Origin: JAUIAI01 sp050633665
Lineage (GTDB): Bacteria; Pseudomonadota; Gammaproteobacteria; Burkholderiales; Burkholderiaceae_E
Length of the DNA: 64,000 nucleotides
Direction of reading: 5' to 3'
Assembly (NCBI GenBank): GCA_050633665.1
Contig: JBOEGY010000001.1
Location: 902,929 to 966,928, forward strand
In this document: in pieces, positions 24,674 through 33,678 of the stretch
Numbering within the stretch: position 1 is the stretch's first letter
Layout of the letters: each line of letters starts with the position of its first letter
Notes under the pieces: generated by a model
What the model was told of the DNA's origin: nothing
The model's input: the letters and a program-made list of their open reading frames with translations, nothing else
The model's database searches: none
Translations under genes and position numbers: made by a program

Positions 24674-26257
24674 TTATGCGTCGCGGGCACCGGCTGTAAG
24701 GTCTTGAGCGACGTATTGGCGCCGATAGGTCTCAAAGTCGGTCTGATCAGCGGCCTCAATGGCGCGTTGTTTCTCCCACGACTGCGCAGCTTTGCTTCGG
24801 TGTTCAGCCAGTTCTGCCTCGGTGGGCGGTTTTGCCAGGTGGGTTTCGCGGTGTTTCTCCGATTGATTGAGTGCGAACCGGGAGTAGCTGTTATCCCAAT
24901 GGCGGGCCATGTCTTGAAGCACTCTCGCCGACGGGGTAATTGCCGGGTTGTCCAGTGCCTCCTTGGCGGCAGCGACCGCTGCGCTGTATACGCTGCTGCC
25001 GGTGGCTGAATCGAGAGCTTTTGCGATTGGCTCACATTCTCTGGCGATCTGGTTGCCCAGCGCCTGTAACGGTTTTTGCAGGCCCTGGGCATCGTAGAGG
25101 CTCAGCCCCGGCGCCCGCCCGCGTTCAGCGACAGCCAGTTGGTTGGCATTGTTATTGGCAATGCTCTGTTTGTCGTCAGGCGGGCTCTCGCTTAGCAGGC
25201 AATGCAACAGAAACACATCTACAAAGTGACTGGTCTCGGCGCTGATACCAACCGGAGAGAACGGGTCAAGGTCCAGGCAACGCACTTCCACATACTCGAC
25301 GCCGCGCTCATTGAGTGCGTGTAACGGTCGTTCGCTCGATTTGATCGGACGCTTGGGCCGAATCAGTCCATAGAACTCGTTTTCGATTTGCAGTAACGAG
25401 TCGGTGAGTTGGAAGTACGTGTCCCCTTCATGGATGCCAATCTCAACATACGGTTGATAGGGCTCGGTGAGCGCTGTGCGAAGGGATTTGGCGTAAGTGG
25501 CCAGATTGTTGTAGCTGACCGCGAGTGACTTCTGGGCGTCGCTCTGGTAACCGAGTGGGCCCATTCGCATCGTGGTGCCGTAGGGCAGGTACATTGACCC
25601 GCGGCCGATGGGTTCCAGTCGGTGTTCCCGTCCGTCAACGAACGAGCCGCATACCGCCGGCGAAGCACCGAACAAATAGAGTAGCAACCAGCTATGGCGT
25701 CGGAAATTGCGAATCAGGTCGAAGTACGACTGGTCTTTGAAGTCTCTTTGAGAAAGCGTTGAACCATTGAGTGCGTGTAATTCGGTCCATGCCGAATCGG
25801 GCAATGAGAAGTTGTAGTGCACGCCGGATATGGTCTGCATTCTGCGCCCGTAGCGATGCGCGAGGCCGTTTCGGTAGACGGTCTTCGAGATGCCGATATT
25901 TGAGGAGCCAAACTGTGCGATCGGGATTGAGTCATCGTCAGGCAGATAACATGGCATGCTGGTCGCCCATAGTCGCTCCTGCTCGATCTCACGATAAACA
26001 ATCCTGTGGATGTCAGTGAGCTCGCCCAGGCAGGCGCCAATCCCGGCGTGAACACCGGTCACCATTTCTATCTGGGCTTCGGAGAAATCTGTCGTGATTT
26101 GCGGATGTGTTAGCGCGGAGCCGAGAGATCGGGGATGCTCAAGCTCCGACAATTTGCCATCGGGCTGGACACGCAGGCTTTCCTTCTCTATGCCGCGATT
26201 CAGGCTGTTCAGCGATTGTGCTGACAATGCTTCAAGCCTGGTAATCATTGAATTCAA
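24674..26257 (-). CDS. gshA: Glutamate-cysteine ligase
   Basis: First step of glutathione synthesis: ATP-dependent joining of glutamate and cysteine. The protein (527 aa) matches the proteobacterial GshA family: GIEKESLRV near the N-terminus, TDFSEAQIEMVTG, SNIGISKTVYRNGLAHRYGRRMQTISGVHYNFS, and YVEVRCLDLDPFSPVGI. All are central family segments for metal and substrate binding. ATG 26257 and ATG 26248 are both possible starts. It lies 57 bases downstream of zur on the same strand, so it might share the znuCB-zur transcript. The link between thiol supply and zinc stress would make sense, but this is inference. Confidence 0.95.
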   Translation of the reverse strand: MNSMITRLEALSAQSLNSLNRGIEKESLRVQPDGKLSELEHPRSLGSALTHPQITTDFSEAQIEMVTGVHAGIGACLGELTDIHRIVYREIEQERLWATSMPCYLPDDDSIPIAQFGSSNIGISKTVYRNGLAHRYGRRMQTISGVHYNFSLPDSAWTELHALNGSTLSQRDFKDQSYFDLIRNFRRHSWLLLYLFGASPAVCGSFVDGREHRLEPIGRGSMYLPYGTTMRMGPLGYQSDAQKSLAVSYNNLATYAKSLRTALTEPYQPYVEIGIHEGDTYFQLTDSLLQIENEFYGLIRPKRPIKSSERPLHALNERGVEYVEVRCLDLDPFSPVGISAETSHFVDVFLLHCLLSESPPDDKQSIANNNANQLAVAERGRAPGLSLYDAQGLQKPLQALGNQIARECEPIAKALDSATGSSVYSAAVAAAKEALDNPAITPSARVLQDMARHWDNSYSRFALNQSEKHRETHLAKPPTEAELAEHRSKAAQSWEKQRAIEAADQTDFETYRRQYVAQDLTAGARDA

Positions 26258-26314
26258 GACCGGTCTCCTTCCGAGCTCGCGATAATGCGGTTGGGCGAAT
26301 TATGCAGGTTAGTT

Positions 26315-26746
26315 TTAATTGGCTTGGCGGCAGCAACTGGCACAGCGACCTCGCAGTTCGACGGTCAGTCCGTCCGGTTGTAAGTCACATTGGCTTGAGA
26401 GTCCGGTCAGCTTGTTCTTGAGGGCCTGGTCGCTGAGCTCTTTGACGCAGTGGCATTCACTGCAAACGGCCAGTACAACCGGCTCGCAGCTGTGTTGCCG
26501 GTCAGGGTGGCAGCAGGCCACGAAGGCGTTCAGGCAGTCAACCCGGTGCACCAGGCCCAGGCGTTGCAGCCGTTCCAGCGCCCGGTAGGCTTGCGGCGGC
26601 GCGCGAAACCCTTTGTCTCGTAAGGCATCGAGGATTTCATAGGCGCTCGCCGGCGCCCTGCGTTTGCGCAGCCAGTCAAAAACCAGTTGTTGATTGGGTG
26701 TCAGCTCCCGGGTGCCGCAATCTGGTTTGCTGCGTGACTTAGGCAT
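26315..26746 (-). CDS. zur: Zinc uptake regulator, Fur family
   Basis: Fur-family repressor of 143 aa that senses Zn(II) and shuts off zinc uptake genes. An N-terminal winged helix (TPNQQLVFDWLRKRRAPASAYEILDAL, PPQAYRALERLQRLGLVHRV) is followed by a dimer domain with the structural CxxC pairs CSECHC and CASCC and an acidic/His metal region. The start overlaps the end of znuB by 8 bases, and genomic pairing with znuB/znuC identifies it as Zur rather than Fur. It likely represses the divergent znuC/znuA promoters through the palindrome at 28464-28478. Confidence 0.93.
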   Translation of the reverse strand: MPKSRSKPDCGTRELTPNQQLVFDWLRKRRAPASAYEILDALRDKGFRAPPQAYRALERLQRLGLVHRVDCLNAFVACCHPDRQHSCEPVVLAVCSECHCVKELSDQALKNKLTGLSSQCDLQPDGLTVELRGRCASCCRQAN

Positions 26747-27560
26747 CGGATCCTCTGCCGGCCTGCGGCGAGCCTGACCGAAGCCGGACCGTATGGCTCA
26801 GGACGAAAAAGATCGTTGCCGCCAGCACAATGCTCGGGCCGGAAGGCGAGTCGAAGTGCAGCGAGAAGAGCAAGCCCGTCAGGACGGCGCAGATCCCCAG
26901 CAAGACTGATATCAGCGCCATGGACTCGGGCGAGGCGGCATACCGTCGCGCGGTGGCCGCTGGAATAATCAACATTGCCGTCAGCAACAAGACGCCGACT
27001 ATCTTGACGGCAATCGCAACCACCGCGGCGACCATCATCAGGAAGCAGAACCGGATAAGCTGGGTTCGCTGGCCTTCGGCTGCGGCAATTTCCTGGTTGA
27101 CCGTGGCGGCCAGCAACGGTCGCCAGATGATTGCCAGGGCGATCAGAACGCCGACAGACACTGCAAAAATGATGGCGATGTCCAGGTCGGAAACGGCCAG
27201 AATATCGCCAAACAATACATTGACAAGATCCACTCTGGCGCCGTCTATTAGCGAAACCAAAACCAGACCGGTTGCCAGTGAACCGTGGGCAAGTATGCCG
27301 AGCAACGCGTCGGAGGGCAGGCCGCGTTGACGGCCAAACCAGACAAGCGCCATTGCCACGATAGCGGCGGCGATGAACGCGCCGATACTGAGGTGTACCT
27401 GGGTCAGCAAGGCGATAGCGATGCCAAGCAGCGCCGAATGGGCGACGGTGTCGCCAAAATACGCCATGCGTTGCCAGACCATCTGGCAGCCGACCGGGCC
27501 TGTTACCAACGCGATGCCGATGCCAGCCAGAAGCGCACGAATAAAAAATTCGTCAAACAT
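26739..27560 (-). CDS. znuB: Zinc ABC transporter permease ZnuB
   Basis: Inner-membrane permease of the high-affinity zinc importer, 273 aa, about seven to eight helices (ALLAGIGIALVTGPVGC, GDTVAHSALLGIAIALL, VNVLFGDILAV, VGVLLLTAMLIIPAA). The ABC-3 family GDTVAHSALLG and LLLTAMLIIPAATAR segments are clear. The start at 27560 (MFDEFFIRALLAG) is the family start; an open frame upstream to 27761 runs through znuC in another frame and is spurious. The start overlaps the end of znuC by 8 bases and the end overlaps zur by 8 bases, giving a tightly coupled znuC-znuB-zur operon. Confidence 0.95.
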   Translation of the reverse strand: MFDEFFIRALLAGIGIALVTGPVGCQMVWQRMAYFGDTVAHSALLGIAIALLTQVHLSIGAFIAAAIVAMALVWFGRQRGLPSDALLGILAHGSLATGLVLVSLIDGARVDLVNVLFGDILAVSDLDIAIIFAVSVGVLIALAIIWRPLLAATVNQEIAAAEGQRTQLIRFCFLMMVAAVVAIAVKIVGVLLLTAMLIIPAATARRYAASPESMALISVLLGICAVLTGLLFSLHFDSPSGPSIVLAATIFFVLSHTVRLRSGSPQAGRGSDA

Positions 27561-28386
27561 CAGAGGCCTGCGCCGGGCGTTCTGACGAGTGGTGATGGTG
27601 GTGGGGGGAGGCGTCGGCGCAGGCAATTCCGCCATCAGGCAGATGGGTGTGATCGTGGTCGTGCTGGTAGATTGCGAGAGCGTCGGCGCCTCGCGGGCCA
27701 AACAAGCGGATGTACTCCGGGTTGTCTGCCACCATTTGCGGCGTCCCGTGGCAGCAGACATGACCGTTCAGGCAAATGACTGAGTCCGTCTTGGCCATCA
27801 CGACATGCAAGTCATGCGAGACCAGCAGAACGCCACATCCGGTTTGCTCCCGAACCGATTGAATCAGGTCATAAAGTTGAATCTCGCCGGTGAAGTCGAC
27901 TCCTTGAACCGGTTCGTCAAGGACGAGCAAATCGGGCTTGCCGGCCAGCGCCCTGGCTAGCAATACGCGCTGAAATTCGCCGCCTGAGAGCTCCTGCACC
28001 GCTTGCTTTTGCTTGCCGGCCAGACCGACAGCAGACAGTGCCTGAGCAACCTGGTCGTTCGAATACCGGTTTGTGAGGGTCATCAGCCGGGACACGTTGA
28101 CGGGCAAAATGGGGTCAATCTGAACGCGTTGCGGCACATAGCCGATGCGCAGGCCCGCTCGCCGATGAATGCTGCCTTCCTGCGGTTTGATCAGCCCCAG
28201 AATGCTTCGCACGGTGGTTGACTTGCCAGAACCGTTGGGTCCGATCAAGGTCACGATTTCGCCGGGGCTGATGCTGATGTCAACCCCGCGAATCAGCCAC
28301 CGACCATCGACACACACCCCCAGGCCTGTGGCTTGAACCAGAGGAGCGGGTTTGTCAGAGACGTCTAAGGTTTGATTTAATGGCAC
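27553..28386 (-). CDS. znuC: Zinc ABC transporter ATP-binding protein ZnuC
   Basis: ATPase of the zinc importer, 277 aa. Walker A GPNGSGKST, Q-loop YVPQRVQ, signature LSGGEFQRVLLARA, Walker B LLVLDEPVQGVD and the H-loop VSHDLHVVM are intact. The C-terminal tail is rich in His and Asp (HDHDHTH, then HHHHHSSE), which could buffer or sense zinc; ZnuC proteins of several gammaproteobacteria carry such tails. It is first in the znuC-znuB-zur operon, with the Zur-box-like palindrome 78 bases upstream. Confidence 0.95.
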   Translation of the reverse strand: MPLNQTLDVSDKPAPLVQATGLGVCVDGRWLIRGVDISISPGEIVTLIGPNGSGKSTTVRSILGLIKPQEGSIHRRAGLRIGYVPQRVQIDPILPVNVSRLMTLTNRYSNDQVAQALSAVGLAGKQKQAVQELSGGEFQRVLLARALAGKPDLLVLDEPVQGVDFTGEIQLYDLIQSVREQTGCGVLLVSHDLHVVMAKTDSVICLNGHVCCHGTPQMVADNPEYIRLFGPRGADALAIYQHDHDHTHLPDGGIACADASPHHHHHSSERPAQASDV

Positions 28387-28463
28387 TGTGGCTGGTACTT
28401 GTTAAGCGGCATTCGTTGGGCGACATTCGAGGGACGGTACTTTTCACTGCCAGGTAATCGGGC

Positions 28464-28478
28464 TGTTATATTATTACA
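28464..28478. promoter_or_regulatory. Probable Zur box between znuC and znuA
   Basis: TGTTATA-T-TATTACA is a near-perfect inverted repeat (6 of 7 arm pairs) in an AT-rich patch between the divergent znuC and znuA genes. It resembles the gammaproteobacterial Zur operator core (TGTTATANTATAACA) from memory. It lies 78 bases from the znuC start and 52 bases from the znuA start, where it would cover -10 regions in both directions. Confidence 0.65.
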
Positions 28479-28529
28479 TATCAATAGGCGAGCGGTCGTG
28501 CGCGCCGGTCCGTTTTACCTGGGTTGCCA

Positions 28530-29501
28530 ATGTTATTTTCTGGTGTGTTTCGAGTGCTGGCGGCAGTGTCCATCGCGATGGGACTTTGCTCGACCAGTGG
28601 TGCTGTTCAGGCCGCTCCGTCGGTTGTTGTATCGATAAACCCCCTGCATAGTCTGGTTTCGGCTCTGATGAAATCGGTCGCTGCGCCTGTTTTGTTATTG
28701 CCTGGTTCAAGCTCGCCTCATGGTTGGGCGCTGCGGCCGTCCCAGGCCCGGGCGATTCACCAGGCTGATCTGATTGTCTGGGTTGGCCCCGCTTTGGAGC
28801 AGTCATTGGCCCGTTCCGTGACGGCCAGTGACAATAAAGGAAGTCAATTCAGCGCGTTGGCCGTCCCCGGCCTGACCTTGCACAACCGACGCGGCGGGGC
28901 GGAGCATCATCACGACAGGGCTGAAGCGGACAAGCACGATGCCGATGAGCATCACCACGATGAGCATGACACCGCATCATCGACAGATCCGCACATCTGG
29001 CTCGACCCCCGGAACGCGATCCTGATCGTTACAGCGCTGGCTGACCGGCTGGCGCAGATTGATCCGGGAAATCGCGACACTTACGCCGACAATGCCCGGA
29101 AGCTGCTTGAGTCAATACGCCTGCTGGCTGCTGAGATGCGCCGTGATCTGGCTGGTGTTAGAGGCCGGAAACTCGTCGTTTATCACGATGGATTCCAATA
29201 CCTGGAGCGGTTTGTCGGGCTGGATGAGTCGATTGTGCTGACCGAAGAGCCCGAGTTGCCGCGTAGCGTTGGCCAGTTGAGCCGGCTGGCCCGCAAGCTT
29301 GGTGGGGCGGACGGACCAACGCTTCGGTGTCTGTTTACCGAGCCTCAGTTTGACGGGCGTATGGCCCGGGTACTGGCGCAGCGCTACGAACTGACCGTCG
29401 AGATGATCGACCTGCTGGGCAGCCAGTCGGGTGAGGGCGGCTATGAAGCCATGATGCGGGGTCTGACCCGGTCGATTCTAGGCTGCGGCGCGGCCAGATA
29501 G
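28530..29501 (+). CDS. znuA: Zinc ABC transporter substrate-binding protein ZnuA
   Basis: Periplasmic zinc-binding protein of the importer, 323 aa. A signal peptide (VFRVLAAVSIAMGLCSTSGAVQA) precedes the cluster A-I fold. Metal ligands are the His in SSSPHGWALRPS, the His in DPHIWLDPRNA and the His in VVYHDGFQYL, with the acidic C-terminal ligand in the YELTVEMIDLLG region. Between the first two lies the flexible His/Asp-rich loop typical of ZnuA (EHHHDRAEADKHDADEHHH). The ATG at 28530 is preferred over a TTG at 28524. The gene diverges from znuC and shares its regulatory region. Confidence 0.95.
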   Translation: MLFSGVFRVLAAVSIAMGLCSTSGAVQAAPSVVVSINPLHSLVSALMKSVAAPVLLLPGSSSPHGWALRPSQARAIHQADLIVWVGPALEQSLARSVTASDNKGSQFSALAVPGLTLHNRRGGAEHHHDRAEADKHDADEHHHDEHDTASSTDPHIWLDPRNAILIVTALADRLAQIDPGNRDTYADNARKLLESIRLLAAEMRRDLAGVRGRKLVVYHDGFQYLERFVGLDESIVLTEEPELPRSVGQLSRLARKLGGADGPTLRCLFTEPQFDGRMARVLAQRYELTVEMIDLLGSQSGEGGYEAMMRGLTRSILGCGAAR

Positions 29502-29510
29502 TCTTCGAGC

Positions 29511-30251
29511 TTACTCGCGCCAGCCGGGCTCCTGAGCATCAAGCATCCGTTTGATTGAATCAAAATGCATGTCACTCTGGCCACGTTCACTGGCAATCTG
29601 GGCTGCGACCAATTCGCAGACTGCCGGCGGGATGTGGCGCAGCGGTTTGCCGGCACCGGCGGCCTGCTGAGCCAGAATCTGGTGCATACAGGCGCGTTCG
29701 AGGTAGTACAAATCATCAAACGTCCAGGCGACATTTGGCCCGACTACCGTGATGCCGTGGCTGGCCATGAACATCACATCTTTGCCGTTTAGCATTGAGC
29801 CGATTCGGCGACCTTCGTCATCGTCCAGAGCAAGTCCACCATAGTGATTGTCGTAGGCGACCCGGTCCCAGAAGCGCAAAGTGCTTTGATTGCACCAGGC
29901 CAGTTCGAGGCCGTGGACCAGCGTCAGCGCCGTGGCATGCGGCATATGTGTGTGCATGATGCACGTCGCATGCGGATTCAGCTGATGAATCCAGCGATGG
30001 ATAAAAAAAGCGGTTGGCTCCAGCGTGTGGGGTCCGTCGAGCACTTTGCCTGACTCGTCTATCAGGAGGATGTCGGATGCGCTGACCTCGCTCCAGTGCA
30101 GACCCTGGGGGTTGATCAGGTACCGACCGGGTTCCAGTTCCAGGCTGAAATGGTTGCAGACACCTTCATTGAGCCCGAGGCGGGCGGCCCATCGTAAAGA
30201 CGCGGCCAGATTGCACCGCTGCTCGTAAATCGTCTGGTCACTCGTCACCAT
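29511..30251 (-). CDS. Class II aldolase/adducin-family protein
   Basis: Zinc-dependent aldolase-fold protein of 246 aa. The conserved Glu (E78 in LEPT) and the metal-binding HTH (H100 and H102 in IMHTHMPHATAL), plus a later His in ASHGITVVG, fit the family. Members act on sugar phosphates such as fuculose- or ribulose-phosphate, or are aldolase-like proteins of unknown role. The family segment NEGVCNHFSLEL is near the N-terminus. It lies 24 bases downstream of the YihY/BrkB gene on the same strand. No sugar-kinase partner gene is nearby. Confidence 0.87.
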   Translation of the reverse strand: MVTSDQTIYEQRCNLAASLRWAARLGLNEGVCNHFSLELEPGRYLINPQGLHWSEVSASDILLIDESGKVLDGPHTLEPTAFFIHRWIHQLNPHATCIMHTHMPHATALTLVHGLELAWCNQSTLRFWDRVAYDNHYGGLALDDDEGRRIGSMLNGKDVMFMASHGITVVGPNVAWTFDDLYYLERACMHQILAQQAAGAGKPLRHIPPAVCELVAAQIASERGQSDMHFDSIKRMLDAQEPGWRE

Positions 30252-30275
30252 GGGGGCTGTCTCCGTTGCGGCTGG

Positions 30276-31151
30276 TTAGCTGGTCAGTGTGTCTGGCTCG
30301 TTGTCGCGGATCTGGCGCCAGTCCCGGTTGATACATTTGGCGCAGACGGCGCCAAGCAAGACGGTATTGGCGCTCATGAAAATCCAAAACAAGACGACGG
30401 CCAGGGCGCCGGCCGCCCCGAATGCCCAGGCGCCTGATACCTTGGCAACATACCAGCCAATAATGCCTTTTCCCAGGGAAAACAGACCCACGCCCACCAG
30501 TGCGCCCAGCAAAGCCGGCTTACGCCGGGGTGGGCGATCCGGGAAAAAGCGATAGAAAATAAAGAAAAGCGCCGTCAGCAGTAGCAGTCCGATGCCGGTG
30601 TTCGCCCAGGCAGCAAGATCAACCCATTCGGGCAGGCGCGCCCCGATCGCCCGATTCAAACCGCCGGCGATCGCGGTCAGAACTGTTGAAACCGCAACGA
30701 GCGAAGCCAGTACCAGCACCATGAAGAAGCCCTTGAAACGGGCTTTGATGATACTTAGCCAGAGGGCCCGGGCGCTGACATAGTCGTGACCGCCGAAAAT
30801 ATGGTCCAGCGCGCTTTTCATCGACATGATGACCGCGGTCGCGCCGATCAGCATCGCACCAGAGGCGAGCAATGCGGCCAGGCCGCTGGTTTCGACGGTA
30901 TCAACCCGTTCGAGCATGCCGGCGATGGTCACGGCCACTTCGTCGCCAAAATCGCTGGAGATGCGGTCAATGATGAAATCGCGCGCCGCGGCGCCGTCAA
31001 GAACCAGAGCGAGCACGCTTAGCATCATGACCAAAAGTGGCGCCAGCGAAAAAGCGGCGTAAAACGACAAGGCTGCTGCAAACTGGGTCGCCCGATCGCT
31101 GAAAAATTCAGCGATTGTCGTGTAACAGAGAATTAGGAGTGAACGAAGCAA
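30276..31151 (-). CDS. YihY/BrkB-family inner-membrane protein
   Basis: Integral membrane protein of 291 aa with about six hydrophobic helices. The family start (FFSDRATQFAAALSFYAAFSLAPLLVMML) is clear, as is the C-terminal helix WAFGAAGALAVVLFWIFMSANTVL. Proteins of this family were once called ribonuclease BN by mistake; their function is still not settled. It reads in the same direction as the class II aldolase and diverges from ettA. Confidence 0.9.
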   Translation of the reverse strand: MLRSLLILCYTTIAEFFSDRATQFAAALSFYAAFSLAPLLVMMLSVLALVLDGAAARDFIIDRISSDFGDEVAVTIAGMLERVDTVETSGLAALLASGAMLIGATAVIMSMKSALDHIFGGHDYVSARALWLSIIKARFKGFFMVLVLASLVAVSTVLTAIAGGLNRAIGARLPEWVDLAAWANTGIGLLLLTALFFIFYRFFPDRPPRRKPALLGALVGVGLFSLGKGIIGWYVAKVSGAWAFGAAGALAVVLFWIFMSANTVLLGAVCAKCINRDWRQIRDNEPDTLTS

Positions 31152-31299
31152 ATCGGCCGGATCTAATTTGGGGAAGATTCCCGATTATCAGGGGCGCGCC
31201 ACGGCCAATTGCTGCGGCGCGGCGAGCAATCAGTAATAATGCTGGATTGTTTGCCCGTCTGGGCGACTGTTTTTACCTTCATGGAGTTCGAAAGCAACA

Positions 31300-32965
31300 A
31301 TGGCGCAGTACGTCTATACGATGAATCGGGTCGGCAAGATCGTGCCACCCAAAAGGCAAATCCTTAAAGATGTCTCGCTCTCGTTCTTTCCGGGCGCAAA
31401 AATCGGCGTGCTCGGCCTGAATGGCGCGGGTAAGTCGACATTACTGAAGATCATGGCAGGACTCGACACCGAGATCGAAGGCGAAGCCCGTCCGATGCCG
31501 GACCTGAAGGTCGGCTATCTGCCTCAGGAGCCCGAACTCGACCCGGAACAGACGGTCAGAGAGGCCGTCGAAGGTGGGCTTGGCGAGGTCAATGACGCGC
31601 GTGAAAAACTCGACGCCATCTATGCCGCCTATGCCGAACCGGATGCTGATTTTGATGCCCTGGCAGCCGAGCAGGCCAAATATGAAGCAATCATTGCTGC
31701 CAGTGGCAACGACGGTGACCACCAACTGGAAATTGCGGCCGAAGCGTTGCGACTGCCGCCCTGGGAGGTCAAGGTCGGCCCGCTGTCCGGCGGAGAAAAG
31801 CGGCGGGTAGCCTTGTGCCGCTTGTTGTTGTCGCAGCCTGACATGTTGTTGCTCGATGAGCCCACCAACCACCTGGANNGCGGAAAGCGTTGAGTGGCTG
31901 GAGGTCTTTCTTGCCAAGTTTGCCGGTACCGTTGTTGCGGTCACACATGATCGCTATTTCCTGGATAACGCGGCCGAATGGATTCTCGAGCTCGATCGGG
32001 GACGCGGCATGCCGTACAAGGGCAATTACTCTGACTGGCTGGATCAGAAAGAAGACCGCCTCAAACAGGAGGAGGCCAGTGAGTCAGCCCGGCAACGAGC
32101 CATTCGCAAAGAACTTGACTGGGTCCGCCAGAATCCGAAAGGCCGGCAATCAAAAAGCAAGGCCAGGCTGCAGCGATTCGAAGAGCTGAGTTCTTACGAC
32201 TATCAAAAGCGTAATGAAACCCAGGAGATTTTCATCCCGGTGGCGGAGCGTCTGGGTGACTCAGTGATCGAATTCAAGAATGTCAGCAAAAGCTACGGTG
32301 ACCGCCTGCTGATGGATGACCTGAGTTTTTCAATTCCGCCGGGCGCGATTGTCGGCATCATCGGCCCCAACGGCGCGGGTAAGTCAACCTTGTTCCGGAT
32401 GATCAACCAGATCGAAGAACCCGATAGCGGTGAAATCAATATCGGCAAGACTGTCGATATCGCGTTCGTTGACCAGACGCGTGAATCGCTTGAAGGCAAG
32501 CATAACGTCTGGGAAGAAATTTCCCAGGGGTTGGACATTATCAACGTCGGCCGGTTCGAGATGCCGTCCCGGGCGTATCTCGGTCGGTTTAATTTCAAAG
32601 GCCAGGACCAGCAAAAACAGGTCGGCATGTTGTCTGGCGGTGAGCGTGGCCGTTTGCACCTGGCCAAGACTTTGCTAAAAGGCGGTAACGTCTTATTGCT
32701 CGATGAACCGTCAAATGACCTGGACATTGAAACCCTGCGGGCGCTTGAAGACGCCTTGCTGGAGTTTGCCGGGTCAGTCATGGTGATCTCCCATGACCGC
32801 TGGTTCCTTGATCGCATCGCGACCCACATTCTGGCTGCAGAAGGCGACTCGCAATGGACTTTCTTCAACGGTAACTATCAGGAATACGAGGCAGACAAAC
32901 GCGATCGCCTCGGTGAGGAAGGGGCTCGCCCAACCCGTCTGCGCTACCGGCCGCTGTCAAGATGA
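31300..32965 (+). CDS. ettA: Energy-dependent translational throttle protein EttA (interrupted by NN)
   Basis: ABC-F protein that binds the ribosomal E site and gates elongation by ATP/ADP ratio. The first ABC domain has GLNGAGKST, LSGGEKRRVALC and LLDEPTNHL; an arm/linker region (GRGMPYKGNYSDWLDQKEDRL) follows; the second ABC domain has GPNGAGKST, LSGGERGRLHLAK and LLDEPSNDLD. The reading frame breaks at 31878-31879, where two N bases replace what should be one base: family proteins read LDAESVEWL, and removing one N restores this. The corrected product is about 554 aa, the usual EttA length. It should be treated as one intact gene. The stop overlaps the HAD gene by ATGA. Confidence 0.93.
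31878..31879. other. Ambiguous bases NN inside ettA
   Basis: Two undetermined bases at the junction of the EttA first Walker B region. They introduce a +1 shift that splits the frame at 31893/31856. Since both sides are perfectly conserved in family and frame, this is most likely a draft assembly or gap-closing artefact, not a mutation. Confidence 0.9.
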
Positions 32966-33669
32966 GCGCTCGGTCAACGGGTTCGGCGCCGCCAGCCGCT
33001 GATTTGCAGGCGGTTGTATTTGACTGCGACGGCGTGCTGGTCGACAGCGAACGCATTACCAACGGCGTTATCGCAGCAATGCTCTGTGAGCAGGGTTTGC
33101 AGATTGATACCGAAGGCTCCATGGCGATGTTCATGGGCCGCACCGTGATGGAATTGCTGCCCGATATCGAGCAGCTTATCGGCAAGTCCTTGCCCGAGAA
33201 CTGGTATTCGGAGTTTCTCCGTCGCCGCGATGAAGGCTTGCGCGAGAAGGTCGAGCCAATCGTCGGAATCGAGCCGCTGGTGGCCCATTTGCAGGCCAAC
33301 AGCGTGCCTTATGCGGTTGCTTCCGGCGCTGACCGGCCCAAGATGCACCTGACTTTGGGCAAATGCGGACTTCTGCCGCTGTTTGAACCGGTTCTGTTCG
33401 GGCGCGACATGGTCGCTCAGGGCAAACCGGCTCCCGACGTCTATCAGTTGGCCATCAACACACTTGGTGTGGACGCGGCCCGGACAATCGTGATTGAAGA
33501 CACCACGACTGGAACGACTGCCGGCGTGGCTGCCGGCGCTGTCGTCTACGGTTATGCGGCGATGAACAATGCAGACGCGCTGCTTGCCGCAGGGGCGTCC
33601 AGAGTCTTTACTGCGATGGATCAGCTACCGGAATTGCTGGCGGACACAGCCTTGTTTGAGCCGGCCTGA
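32962..33669 (+). CDS. HAD-family phosphatase (phosphoglucomutase-like subfamily)
   Basis: Cytoplasmic HAD hydrolase of 235 aa. Motif I is VVFDCDGVLVDSE (nucleophile Asp and acid/base Asp). Motif II is VASGADRPK, motif III the Lys in QGKPAPDVYQLA and motif IV IVIEDTTTGTTAG, the metal-binding acidic site. The cap region is helical (subclass I), as in beta-phosphoglucomutase and small-molecule phosphatases. The substrate is unknown. It is translationally coupled to ettA by a 4-base overlap. Confidence 0.9.
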   Translation: MSARSTGSAPPAADLQAVVFDCDGVLVDSERITNGVIAAMLCEQGLQIDTEGSMAMFMGRTVMELLPDIEQLIGKSLPENWYSEFLRRRDEGLREKVEPIVGIEPLVAHLQANSVPYAVASGADRPKMHLTLGKCGLLPLFEPVLFGRDMVAQGKPAPDVYQLAINTLGVDAARTIVIEDTTTGTTAGVAAGAVVYGYAAMNNADALLAAGASRVFTAMDQLPELLADTALFEPA

Positions 33670-33678
33670 GCGGCAGGC

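Noticed and set aside
27561..27761. Extended N-terminus for ZnuB
   Set aside because: The added residues read through the His-rich end of znuC in another phase and do not resemble a permease; the family start is at 27560.
31300..32965. ettA as two separate partial genes
   Set aside because: The break coincides exactly with two N bases, and both halves continue one conserved EttA protein. The split is an artefact.
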